Origin: Flavobacteriales bacterium
Lineage (GTDB): Bacteria > Bacteroidota > Bacteroidia > Flavobacteriales > BACL11
Assembly (NCBI GenBank): GCA_002724895.1
Contig: PBQB01000006.1
Span: forward strand, 7,997-17,037
DNA: 9,041 bases
Direction of reading: 5' to 3'
Position numbers and translations under genes: made by a program. The first letter of the stretch is position 1, and each line of letters begins with the position of its first letter. Below the pieces are notes generated by a model that worked only from the letters and a program-made list of their open reading frames with translations, was not told the DNA's origin and searched no databases. Shown in pieces: positions 1 through 7,385 of the stretch.

Positions 1-1650
1 TAATTTTTTAGATAAAGTTGCATTAGGAAGAATGTTATAATAGTCATTTGAAAATGGGAGTTGAGAGTTATTTTCCCAATTTCCTTTAATTTTAGTTAAT
101 TCATATCTTGTACCTATTTTTAAACTATAATCATTTTCAAAATTTAGATTAGATGAAACGTATGTAGCATTAACAAGTTGCGTATATTTAAATATCTCAT
201 TTTCAAATTTATAAGATAGATTCTCTGATTTTGTTTCGTAATCCATCTTTTGATTTCTATATATAATTTTTCCACCAATTTCAATTAAGTGATTATTGAT
301 TGGTTGTGAAAAGTCTAGTTGAAATGTATGATTAATGTTTGACTCATTATTAATATTTTTTAAATTTATTAAGTTATCCATTTCACTAATATCAGAAATA
401 CTATTTTTTATTCGATTTCCAAATTGATATGCAAATGAAAGTTCTTTTTCTTCATTATCTTCAAATGTTTTTGTGTAGTCAGTGTTCCAGCTTATATTAG
501 TTGTGTTATTAGTAGAAAGAAGAGAAGAATTATAGCTATACATTGTGTCAATACTGTTATAATCAAGAATAGTTGAATTGTCAGATGGTGTATTTCTTCC
601 TCTAATATTAATGTCAGATGAAATAGAGTTAAATGCATTAATATCGTAATACATATTAATACCTCCACCATAACCAATCCATTGACTATTGCTAATTCCA
701 TTGTTAGTTAACGTGTTTGTATCTCCAGATTCATTCCAGTCTTGTCTTAGGTATGTTGTTGTGCCTTCTCTAGGCCAACTATACCAAGCGTTTCCTCTTG
801 CTGACATACTAAACCTTCCTTTACCAAGAGTAAGATTGAACCCATTTTTGTTGTTTCGAGTTCCAAATGAACCGTCTAATGAAGCTTTATACCCATCAAT
901 TATCTTTTTTTGTGTTATTATATTTACAATTCCTGCTTCTCCCTCACCATCATATTTTGCACCAGGAGAAGTGATTATTTCTACACTTTTAATTTCATCA
1001 GCTGGAATCATTTGAAGAGCAGAAGATAGGTCACCTGAAAGGAAAGAAGATGCCTTACCGTTAAGTAAAAATTTGATTTGTTTTGATCCTCTTAATTCAA
1101 CATTTCCATCAAAATCAACAGATAATAATGGAGCTTTTCTAAGAACATCTGTAGCATCTTCAGATGCACCATTATTGTCATTTTCAACGTTATATATAAT
1201 TTTATCTAATTTTGATTCAAAAACAGGTTTAGATTCTTCAATAGTGATTTCAGTAAGTTCTTCAGAGCTAATTTCTAAATTTATTTCTTTTAAGTTGATA
1301 TCTGGATTTTTTTTAGTCAATTTAAATGGAATTTCTTTTTTTTTGTACCCTAAATAATTTACAGTTAATATATACTCGCCAATTAATATACCTGAAATTG
1401 AAAATTTCCCATTTTTACCAGAAATTGTTCCTTCAATAACTTTATTCCATTTAGAATTTATAAGACTAATGTTAGCATATTCTAATCCTTCTTTAGAATT
1501 TTGATCTATAATTTTTCCAGAAATATTTCCTCTAAAGTAGGAGGAGTTTTTCTTTTTTTTAAATCCAGAGTAATCACCATAACTTCCTTGTCCTCGTTGG
1601 GCATTTGTAAATAGTGGTAATATTAAGAGTAGAATTATAATTTTTTTCAC
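1..1650 (-). CDS. TonB-dependent receptor / outer-membrane beta-barrel protein, 3' end outside window
   Basis: Outer-membrane transporter of the Bacteroidota type, predicted to bring an unidentified ligand into the periplasm using TonB energy. The frame is open without a stop from 1650 to the left edge, 550 residues; full-length relatives are usually around 800, so part of the barrel is missing. Residues 1-18 form a signal peptide ending in NAQ. Residues about 41-115 are a carboxypeptidase-regulatory-like beta domain (GKIIDQNSKEGLEYANISL, then GKFSISGI and YLGYKKK). Residues about 130-250 are the plug, with DVLRKAPLLSVDFDGNVELRG, LNGKAS, EIKSVEIITSPGAKYDGEG and GIVNIIT. Aromatic-rich alternating barrel strands follow. 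The start is GTG at 1650: an in-frame TAA lies 18 nt upstream and no ATG precedes the signal peptide. It sits 10 nt behind the preceding gene, so co-transcription is likely. The domain order fits the OMP_b-brl_3 class better than a SusC-type receptor, and no SusD partner is visible. The substrate cannot be told. Confidence 0.93.
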   Translation of the reverse strand, partial: MKKIIILLLILPLFTNAQRGQGSYGDYSGFKKKKNSSYFRGNISGKIIDQNSKEGLEYANISLINSKWNKVIEGTISGKNGKFSISGILIGEYILTVNYLGYKKKEIPFKLTKKNPDINLKEINLEISSEELTEITIEESKPVFESKLDKIIYNVENDNNGASEDATDVLRKAPLLSVDFDGNVELRGSKQIKFLLNGKASSFLSGDLSSALQMIPADEIKSVEIITSPGAKYDGEGEAGIVNIITQKKIIDGYKASLDGSFGTRNNKNGFNLTLGKGRFSMSARGNAWYSWPREGTTTYLRQDWNESGDTNTLTNNGISNSQWIGYGGGINMYYDINAFNSISSDINIRGRNTPSDNSTILDYNSIDTMYSYNSSLLSTNNTTNISWNTDYTKTFEDNEEKELSFAYQFGNRIKNSISDISEMDNLINLKNINNESNINHTFQLDFSQPINNHLIEIGGKIIYRNQKMDYETKSENLSYKFENEIFKYTQLVNATYVSSNLNFENDYSLKIGTRYELTKIKGNWENNSQLPFSNDYYNILPNATLSKKL

Positions 1651-1660
1651 TAAGCAATTT

Positions 1661-3073
1661 TTATTTTATTTTACAAATAGCTCCAAAAAGAGAGTTTTTC
1701 TTAATTATATCAGCAACACCTTTCGGAACCATATTTTCCCAAGTACCATTTTCACATGATTTGATTTTTTTTAATACATCTGTTGAGAAGATATGTAGAA
1801 TTTCTTTGTTATAATCTAAATCTTGTATTTTTCCATTTGAATATAGATAATTATACAACCCTTTTATTCTAGGGTGGATAGGAATATTTTTACTATTTAA
1901 TAACTTAGTTTTGTCATTTGGTTGGTAGGGGTAAAGAAAGAATTTAATGTTTCTTGTAAACATAATTCCAAAAGCTTCCATAATTCCCCCATTTAAATTT
2001 CTATAATATTTTTCTTCAAACATGTTAATTAAGTTATCAACTCCAAGAATTAACCCCATTCTTTCTTTAGTAAATTGAGATAAATATTCTATTAATTTAT
2101 AATATTTTTTGTAGTTAGAAACCATAACAGTATAACCTAAAGAGCATAATAAATTAGCCCTATCCATAAAATCTTGTTCATCAACTTCTCCATTAGCTTT
2201 TAAATTACTTAATGTTATTTCAAAAAGTATTTGAATATTATCAGGATTAACTTTTTTGCTTAATTTAAAATTTTTAAGTCCTTCATTTAGCATATCAATG
2301 TTAACTTTAGTAACTGGTCTGAAACTTCCTCTAATCGTTAGAATATTTTTTTTTCTTAAAATATCAGATGGTTGTTGATTCATTCCATCTGGATTAAAAA
2401 TAACTGCATCTGTCATATTTTCTTTTACTAAAGTTAAACTTAAAAGTCTATTGTCGTTATTTTTAAATGCAGGACCTGATACTTCTACCATGTTAATACT
2501 AAATTGATCTTTTTCCAAATTGTCATAAATTCTAGCAAGAATAACTTTAGGATCATCTTCATTGAAGCAGGCGTGAATAAGATTGGTTCCAATAGTTCCA
2601 ATTGTTTCTTGTTGTAATTTAGAATCTTGATCATGAAGATTAATATAAAATATAAAATTAGAAGGTTTTTGATCTGTTTCTTTTTGAAACTTTAAGCCAA
2701 TCCATCCATGTCCTTTTTTTGTTTTACTATAATTTACAGTAGCGACAGTGTCAGCAAAAGCAAAAAATCTAGTATTTCTTTTGTCACTAGCTTTTAATCG
2801 GCTTTCTAACAACTCGTATTCATGATCTAGCATTTTGTTTAATCTTGGTTTACAGACATATCTTCCATCTTGTTCTTTTCCGTATATAGCGTTAGAAAAA
2901 TCTCTGTCATAGGCAGACATTGTTTTAGCTATTGTTCCAGAAGCTGAACCAGCTTTAAAAAAATTACGAGCAACTTCTTGACCAGCCCCAATTTCAACAA
3001 AGGAACCGTAAATTGTATTATCTAAATTAATTTGAAGTGCTTTTTGACCTGCAGTAAGTATTACTTGCCTCAT
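1661..3073 (-). CDS. Conserved 470-residue protein of unknown function, upstream partner of the receptor gene
   Basis: I cannot assign a biochemical function. The protein has no signal peptide and no membrane segment, so it should be cytoplasmic. The N-terminus carries a strongly patterned block: TAGQKALQINLD (residues 7-18), then YGSFVEIGAGQEVARNFF (22-39) and SGTIAKTMSAYD (45-56). Later conserved-looking stretches are NPDGMNQQPSDILRKKNIL in the middle and GTWENMVPKGVADII near the C-terminus. From memory, proteins with this N-terminus occur widely in bacteria at about 470-490 residues and are often mislabelled 'nicotinate-nucleotide adenylyltransferase' or 'TonB-dependent receptor'. The sequence supports neither name: there is no HxGH nucleotidyltransferase motif and no barrel. 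The glycine-rich EIGAGQE could bind a nucleotide, but that is a guess. ATG at 3073 is the natural start because it opens the conserved block. It is the first gene of a probable two-gene operon with the receptor, and a promoter-like element lies just upstream. Confidence 0.9.
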   Translation of the reverse strand: MRQVILTAGQKALQINLDNTIYGSFVEIGAGQEVARNFFKAGSASGTIAKTMSAYDRDFSNAIYGKEQDGRYVCKPRLNKMLDHEYELLESRLKASDKRNTRFFAFADTVATVNYSKTKKGHGWIGLKFQKETDQKPSNFIFYINLHDQDSKLQQETIGTIGTNLIHACFNEDDPKVILARIYDNLEKDQFSINMVEVSGPAFKNNDNRLLSLTLVKENMTDAVIFNPDGMNQQPSDILRKKNILTIRGSFRPVTKVNIDMLNEGLKNFKLSKKVNPDNIQILFEITLSNLKANGEVDEQDFMDRANLLCSLGYTVMVSNYKKYYKLIEYLSQFTKERMGLILGVDNLINMFEEKYYRNLNGGIMEAFGIMFTRNIKFFLYPYQPNDKTKLLNSKNIPIHPRIKGLYNYLYSNGKIQDLDYNKEILHIFSTDVLKKIKSCENGTWENMVPKGVADIIKKNSLFGAICKIK

Positions 3074-3095
3074 TATTAGTTGGTTATATTTATTG

Positions 3096-3125
3096 CAAAT
3101 TTAATTAGATAATTTAATAGACAAA
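3096..3125 (-). promoter_or_regulatory. Predicted Bacteroidota sigma-ABfr-type promoter for the 470-residue gene
   Basis: Read on the minus strand, TTTG at 3125-3122 is followed after 18 nt by TAAATTTG at 3103-3096. These match the Bacteroidota -33 (TTTG) and -7 (TAnnTTTG) elements at close to the usual spacing. The -7 box ends 22 nt before the ATG at 3073, leaving a short leader. AT-rich DNA makes chance matches common, but both boxes with correct spacing in the one gap available is good support. Confidence 0.55.
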
Positions 3126-3138
3126 TATATTTTATGTA

Positions 3139-3146
3139 TAAATTTA
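3139..3146 (+). promoter_or_regulatory. Possible -7 box for the MBL-fold hydrolase gene
   Basis: TAAATTTA differs from TAnnTTTG only at the last base and ends 24 nt before the ATG at 3171. No convincing TTTG -33 partner is seen. The box lies at the centre of a small dyad, ATGTA-N6-TACAT at 3134-3149, which could be an operator or just AT-rich coincidence. It is back to back with the minus-strand promoter at 3096-3125. Confidence 0.3.
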
Positions 3147-3170
3147 CATCAAGAAAAAATAGGTATTTTA

Positions 3171-3935
3171 ATGAAGATAACCCTTTTAGGAACTGGCACC
3201 TCTCAAGGTGTGCCTGTAATAGGTTGTAATTGTAAAGTTTGTTCTTCTACTGATCTTAAAGATAAAAGATTAAGATCTTCTGTAATGATAGAAGTTGATA
3301 ATCAAGTTTTTGTAGTTGATACAGGCCCTGATTTTCGCCAACAAATGTTGAGAGAAAATGTTCAAAATATAGATGCTATTCTATTTACACATCACCATAA
3401 GGATCATGTAGCTGGAATGGATGATATTCGTGCATTTAATCATAAATGGAAAAAAGATATTCAGGTTTATTGTAACATTAAAACTGAAAACGCATTATAT
3501 AAAGAGTTTCCTTATATCTTTTCTAATGATAATTATCCAGGTGTTCCAAAAGTTAACTTAAATATTTTTACAAATAGTACGTTTAGTATTAACTCTACAG
3601 AGATTATACCAATTAAAGGAAAACATCATAAATTAACTGTTTATGGATTTAGAATTAAAAATTTTATATATCTAACTGATGTTAACTTTGTTTCTGATAT
3701 TGAAAAAGCTAAAATGTATAATGCAGATTTAATTATTTTGGATGCATTAAGAATAAAAGAACACATTTCACATTATTCTTTAGCTGAAGCTGTAAGTTTA
3801 ATTAAAGAATTAAAACCTAAAAAAGCGTTATTTACTCATATTTCACATTTTATGGGTCTGCATAAAGATGTAAATATGTCTCTTCCTGAAAATATGTCTC
3901 TCGCTTATGATCGTCAAGTTGTTTTACTTGACTAA
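3171..3935 (+). CDS. Metallo-beta-lactamase-fold hydrolase, PhnP-like
   Basis: A cytoplasmic 254-residue metal-dependent hydrolase, the normal length for this family. It opens with LLGTGTSQGVPVIGC. Residues 73-79 (THHHKDH) give the HxHxDH signature, with H74, H76, D78 and H79 as dinuclear metal ligands. Further ligands are expected at H152 or H153, D170 (in YLTDVNF) and H223 (FTHISH). C19, C21 and C24 form a CxCxxC cluster which, with a C-terminal histidine such as H226, matches the structural zinc site I recall in E. coli PhnP, a cyclic phosphodiesterase of the C-P lyase pathway. No other phosphonate genes are near, so a phosphodiesterase acting on some other cyclic or oligonucleotide phosphate is at least as likely. 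No signal peptide is present. The gene is divergent from the 470-residue gene and followed after 49 nt by the peptidase gene, which has its own -7 box, so it is probably monocistronic. Confidence 0.93.
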   Translation: MKITLLGTGTSQGVPVIGCNCKVCSSTDLKDKRLRSSVMIEVDNQVFVVDTGPDFRQQMLRENVQNIDAILFTHHHKDHVAGMDDIRAFNHKWKKDIQVYCNIKTENALYKEFPYIFSNDNYPGVPKVNLNIFTNSTFSINSTEIIPIKGKHHKLTVYGFRIKNFIYLTDVNFVSDIEKAKMYNADLIILDALRIKEHISHYSLAEAVSLIKELKPKKALFTHISHFMGLHKDVNMSLPENMSLAYDRQVVLLD

Positions 3936-3958
3936 TTTTTTTAAAAAGTAAGTTTTTT

Positions 3959-3966
3959 TAAATTTG
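3959..3966 (+). promoter_or_regulatory. Predicted -7 box of the exported peptidase gene
   Basis: TAAATTTG is a perfect TAnnTTTG match and ends 18 nt before the ATG at 3985. The expected -33 position (about 3937-3940) reads TTTT, so only half the promoter is convincing. The box overlaps the TTG at 3964, the only longer in-frame start. Transcription from here would begin downstream of that TTG, which argues for the ATG. Confidence 0.5.
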
Positions 3967-3984
3967 TATCAAAACAAATATATT

Positions 3985-6831
3985 ATGAGAAACCTTTTAT
4001 TACTTATCTTTTTTTCTTCCATTAGTTTAATTTCTCTAGCTCAGTGTGCGCATAACGATCATAATGAGATTCGTTATTATAATGAAACAGAAATTTTAGA
4101 TATAAACAAACAAAATATCTTACGTAATCAATCTATTTGGAAAGAGTTTTTAAGTAATAATGGTAATTGGTATGTTATTTTTAATGAACGAACAGGTCTT
4201 CCTCACAGAGCATTTGGTCAACCAATAGGTCTTAACAATGGGATTGATGATAATGCATCTGTATTAAATTTTTTAAATAATAGTTTTGACTTACCATCAG
4301 ACTTAAGATTTTCTAATAAGACAATTAATGATAAGTACTTAAATATTAATTTTTCACAATACTACAGAGATCTTGAAATACTAAATAGTAGAGTATATGC
4401 AAAGTTAACTTTAGACAAAAAAATTGTAGTTTTTGGATTGGATGTATTTTCTGATATAAATTTAAATATTATTCCTTCAGTTTCTAAAGAAGAAGCAACT
4501 AATTTTGCTACAAATAATTTAAAATATAAAATTCAAAAAATTAGCGTTAATAGTGATTTATCTATATTGCCAATTCCTAATGAAAGTAAATATGATTTTC
4601 ATTTAGTTTATACCGTAAATGTAACGACTAGAATTGATGAAGGTCCTGCTGAATATCTTTGTTATGTTGATGCACATACTGGAGATTTATTAATGAGAAA
4701 AAATCAAGTCTTATATGAAACATTTAGTTCGTCAAGTTCATCTCCAATTAATTCAGTTTCAGGAGATGTTTATGTTACTAATCCATATACTTTTCCAGTA
4801 AATAAAAAATTTAAATATCTTAAAGCTATTGATCAATCTTCTAATACTAATTACTACTCTGACTCTAATGGTGATGTGAATTTACCGCTTCCTACTGGAA
4901 CTCCCATCAGGTATAAGTTAGAAGGTTTGTATGCCGATGTGCAAACTAATAATTCAACACCAGATATTTTTGCTAATATTGGTAATGGTAATAGCATTCT
5001 TTTTGATAATTCTAACTCAACAGTTCAAGAGAGAACAGCCTATTATTCTGTTAATATGATACATGATCATATGAAAAACATTTTTCCAACTTTTACAAGT
5101 TTAGATTTTCCAATTGAAACAAATGTTGATGTAAGTGGAAGCTGTAATGCATACTATAGTTCTGGAACTATTAATTTTTATATGCAATCTTCTACATGGG
5201 GTCCTGTAGACCCTACAGATAATTGTCATGCTACAGCTAAGTTACCTGATGTTGTATATCATGAATATGGTCATGCAATTAATGATTATAGATATGGAGC
5301 AAATGGTATGTGGAATGGTGCTTTAAATGAAGGCTATGCAGATATTTGGGCATTATCATTAACTCAAAATCCTGTTCTTGGCTATGGATGGGATCTTACA
5401 GATCCTACGATTTCTGTGAGAAGATATGACCAAAATCGTAAGGTTTATCCCCAAGATATTTCAGGAGAAGTACATGGAGATGGAGAAATTATTGCTGGTG
5501 CATTTTGGGATACATATTTGAATTTAGGAAATATGCAACAGATGTTAGACCTTTTTAAATATACATATGATGGAGCCCCGGACGGACCAAATGGAACTGA
5601 AGGAACAGTATATACTGATGTTTTAATTGAAGTTTTATATGCTGATGATAATGATGCAAATATTACTAATGGTACCCCTAATGATATAGATATCATAGAT
5701 GCTTTTGCATTACATGGAATTACCTTATTGTCAAATGCTGTAATTACTCATAATCCTATTGAAACAGCTTTAGCTAACACTGATATTTTAGTAAATGCAA
5801 CTATTTCTTTAACATACCCTTGGGCATTAGATAGTGCTAATTTGTTTTATAGAATAAATAGTTCTAATCAGTGGAATAATGTTACAGTACCAGTTAGTTC
5901 ATCAAATGCATTAAATGAATATATTCCCTCACAACCTGAAGGGACAGTAATTGCTTATTATATTTCACTAAAGGATATTTATGGATATGAATCTGTTGTT
6001 ACTCCTATGGCAGCAAATATTGAACCATTATCAAATGCTAATGTTCCATATTTTATTTTAGTTGGATATGAGATGATTGAGACTGAAGATTTTGATTTAA
6101 ATCAAGGAGTATGGATTACTGGAGATATTAATGATCAAGCTACTACAGGTATGTGGGAACTTGGGATTCCTAATCCTTCATATTTAGAGCCTCAATTATT
6201 ATCTGGCCTTGTCCAAACAGGTACAGACAACACAAACGGTAGTTCTAATAGGTGCGCATTTACAGGAAACGCTAGTGTTACTGATGGAGTTGGAACAAAT
6301 GATGTTGATGATGGTCATACAACTCTTTATTCACCTTTTTATGATCTTTCTAATTTTACAAATCCTGCATTTTCATACTTTAGATGGTATACTAACAATA
6401 CTGGTGCTAATCCGGGTGCTGATTGGTGGCAGGTATTAATTACTGATGATGGTAATAATTGGTATTATGTTGAGAATAATAAAAGTGCAGAAATAGCTTG
6501 GAGAAAATTTGCTTTTAGAGTAAAAGATTACGTTAATTTAACATCTGATGTTCAGTTAAAATTTATTGCTTCAGATAGTTTGAGGTTAGGTCAAAATCTT
6601 GATGGAGGTAGTTTAGTTGAAGCAGCGGTTGATGATTTAGTTTTGTATGAGTCTTCGGGATCAATAAGTAATACAGATAATTTAAATTTTAATACTTCTA
6701 AACTAGTTAAAATTATTGATGTTCTAGGAAGAGAAGTTCACATTAATGAAGTTGCTAATAAATCTGCATTGTTTTATATATATCAAGATGGAACAGTAGT
6801 TAAAAAATTATTTCTTGAAACTTTTTATTAG
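3985..6831 (+). CDS. Exported M36/M4-like zinc metallopeptidase with T9SS sorting tail
   Basis: A 948-residue secreted endopeptidase of the fungalysin/thermolysin group. Residues 1-20 are a signal peptide (cut expected before Q20). Residues about 50-245 resemble the FTP/PepSY propeptide (GNWYVIFNERTGLPHRAFG; YVDAHTGDLL), which should hold the enzyme inactive until removed. The catalytic domain, about 255-580, has HEYGH at 426-430 (zinc ligands H426 and H430, catalytic E427), the third ligand E449 in NEGYAD, and EVHGDGEIIAGAFWDT with the likely transition-state histidine H497. An Ig-like segment (about 585-690) and a jelly-roll, MAM-like segment (about 695-890) follow. Residues 906-948 are a short type IX tail (IIDVLGREV, then FYIYQDGTVVKK), so the protein should cross the outer membrane by T9SS and be released or anchored outside. 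ATG 3985 is chosen over TTG 3964 because it starts the signal peptide exactly. Its last 24 nt overlap the convergent gene. Confidence 0.93.
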   Translation: MRNLLLLIFFSSISLISLAQCAHNDHNEIRYYNETEILDINKQNILRNQSIWKEFLSNNGNWYVIFNERTGLPHRAFGQPIGLNNGIDDNASVLNFLNNSFDLPSDLRFSNKTINDKYLNINFSQYYRDLEILNSRVYAKLTLDKKIVVFGLDVFSDINLNIIPSVSKEEATNFATNNLKYKIQKISVNSDLSILPIPNESKYDFHLVYTVNVTTRIDEGPAEYLCYVDAHTGDLLMRKNQVLYETFSSSSSSPINSVSGDVYVTNPYTFPVNKKFKYLKAIDQSSNTNYYSDSNGDVNLPLPTGTPIRYKLEGLYADVQTNNSTPDIFANIGNGNSILFDNSNSTVQERTAYYSVNMIHDHMKNIFPTFTSLDFPIETNVDVSGSCNAYYSSGTINFYMQSSTWGPVDPTDNCHATAKLPDVVYHEYGHAINDYRYGANGMWNGALNEGYADIWALSLTQNPVLGYGWDLTDPTISVRRYDQNRKVYPQDISGEVHGDGEIIAGAFWDTYLNLGNMQQMLDLFKYTYDGAPDGPNGTEGTVYTDVLIEVLYADDNDANITNGTPNDIDIIDAFALHGITLLSNAVITHNPIETALANTDILVNATISLTYPWALDSANLFYRINSSNQWNNVTVPVSSSNALNEYIPSQPEGTVIAYYISLKDIYGYESVVTPMAANIEPLSNANVPYFILVGYEMIETEDFDLNQGVWITGDINDQATTGMWELGIPNPSYLEPQLLSGLVQTGTDNTNGSSNRCAFTGNASVTDGVGTNDVDDGHTTLYSPFYDLSNFTNPAFSYFRWYTNNTGANPGADWWQVLITDDGNNWYYVENNKSAEIAWRKFAFRVKDYVNLTSDVQLKFIASDSLRLGQNLDGGSLVEAAVDDLVLYESSGSISNTDNLNFNTSKLVKIIDVLGREVHINEVANKSALFYIYQDGTVVKKLFLETFY

Positions 6832-7368
6832 TAAATAAATTACAAATATTTGTAGTGTTAACAATAGATAATGAAGTATAGTAATTTGTACTTTTTTGTC
6901 GGTTATTTCAAAAAACAAATCCATTGTTTTGTAAAATATAAGAGATAAACATAACCCAATCAAATAACCTACTTGTTTATTAATATCAATTCTAGAAAGA
7001 AGTTTTTTTTCTTTGACAACTAGTGTCTCAGCTCTTACTAAATATCCACCAAATATAAATGTTATTTGGTAAATTACATAAATTAATAATGCAGATACAA
7101 TGGAGTATTTAAGTAAAAAGAATAATATCAAACTTAGTAGCATAAATAACTCAACAAAAATAGATATGTAGAAAAATTTACTGATGTTTAATAGTTTTTC
7201 GTAATAATTTGCAATTATCAACAACCCTAATGCTAGAAAAATACCTCCGATTGAAAATATTGAAGGTTTTATAGGTTCATAAATAGTAAATAAAATTCCT
7301 ATTGATAAACCAGTAAAGCAAGAGTTGAAAAGTTTATAAAAAATAAAGGGATTAATGTTTAATTTCAT
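6808..7368 (-). CDS. Six-helix integral membrane protein, resembling half an MFS transporter
   Basis: A 186-residue, very hydrophobic inner-membrane protein of uncertain function. Six membrane segments are visible at about residues 7-30, 34-53, 65-87, 88-112, 131-147 and 162-182. The glycine-containing helices 1 and 2 (TGLSIGILF; SIGGIFLALGLLII) and the charged linker after helix 4 (RAETLVVKEKKLLSRI) look like the N-terminal six-helix half of a major facilitator protein, but I see no diagnostic motif such as GxxxDRxGRR. It may be a stand-alone half transporter that dimerises or simply an uncharacterised small membrane protein. Nothing suggests recent truncation: it has a clean ATG and a clean TAA. 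It begins 17 nt after the GAPDH stop on the same strand, so co-expression with GAPDH is likely. Its 3' end overlaps the convergent peptidase gene by 24 nt. Confidence 0.8.
   Translation of the reverse strand: MKLNINPFIFYKLFNSCFTGLSIGILFTIYEPIKPSIFSIGGIFLALGLLIIANYYEKLLNISKFFYISIFVELFMLLSLILFFLLKYSIVSALLIYVIYQITFIFGGYLVRAETLVVKEKKLLSRIDINKQVGYLIGLCLSLIFYKTMDLFFEITDKKVQITILHYLLLTLQIFVIYLLIKSFKK
6841..6854. repeat. 14-bp perfect palindrome just past the peptidase stop
   Basis: TACAAATATTTGTA is fully self-complementary. It begins 10 nt after the TAG of the peptidase and lies inside the 3' part of the membrane-protein gene. It has no loop, no GC pairs and no following T-run on the plus strand, so it is a weak terminator candidate; an operator-like site or chance is equally possible. 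Confidence 0.4.
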
Positions 7369-7385
7369 CCGTTTTAAAAGTGAAA

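Noticed and set aside
492..1357. Open frames at 492-701 (-), 689-1015 (+) and 1073-1357 (+)
   Set aside because: They lie inside the receptor gene, whose own frame is continuous from 1650 to 1 and has clear plug and barrel motifs. Their translations are low-complexity or unlike real proteins.
3941..3961. Possible terminator hairpin between the hydrolase and peptidase genes
   Set aside because: The arms TTAAAAA and TTTTTAA pair only by A-T around a short loop. No GC stem is present, and the right arm merges into the -7 box of the next gene.
3964..3984. TTG at 3964 as the peptidase start, adding seven residues
   Set aside because: It would put a polar stretch before the signal peptide and overlaps a perfect TAnnTTTG box. 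ATG 3985 begins a textbook signal peptide.
4042..4050. Cysteine at residue 21 of the peptidase as a lipoprotein anchor
   Set aside because: The preceding residues are L-A-Q, and glutamine at -1 does not fit a lipobox. Cleavage before Q20 by signal peptidase I, plus the T9SS tail, explains the N-terminus better.
5445..6439. Open frames at 5445-5696 (-) and 6209-6439 (+)
   Set aside because: Both are shadows within the peptidase gene, which has intact catalytic motifs and sorting tail across this region.
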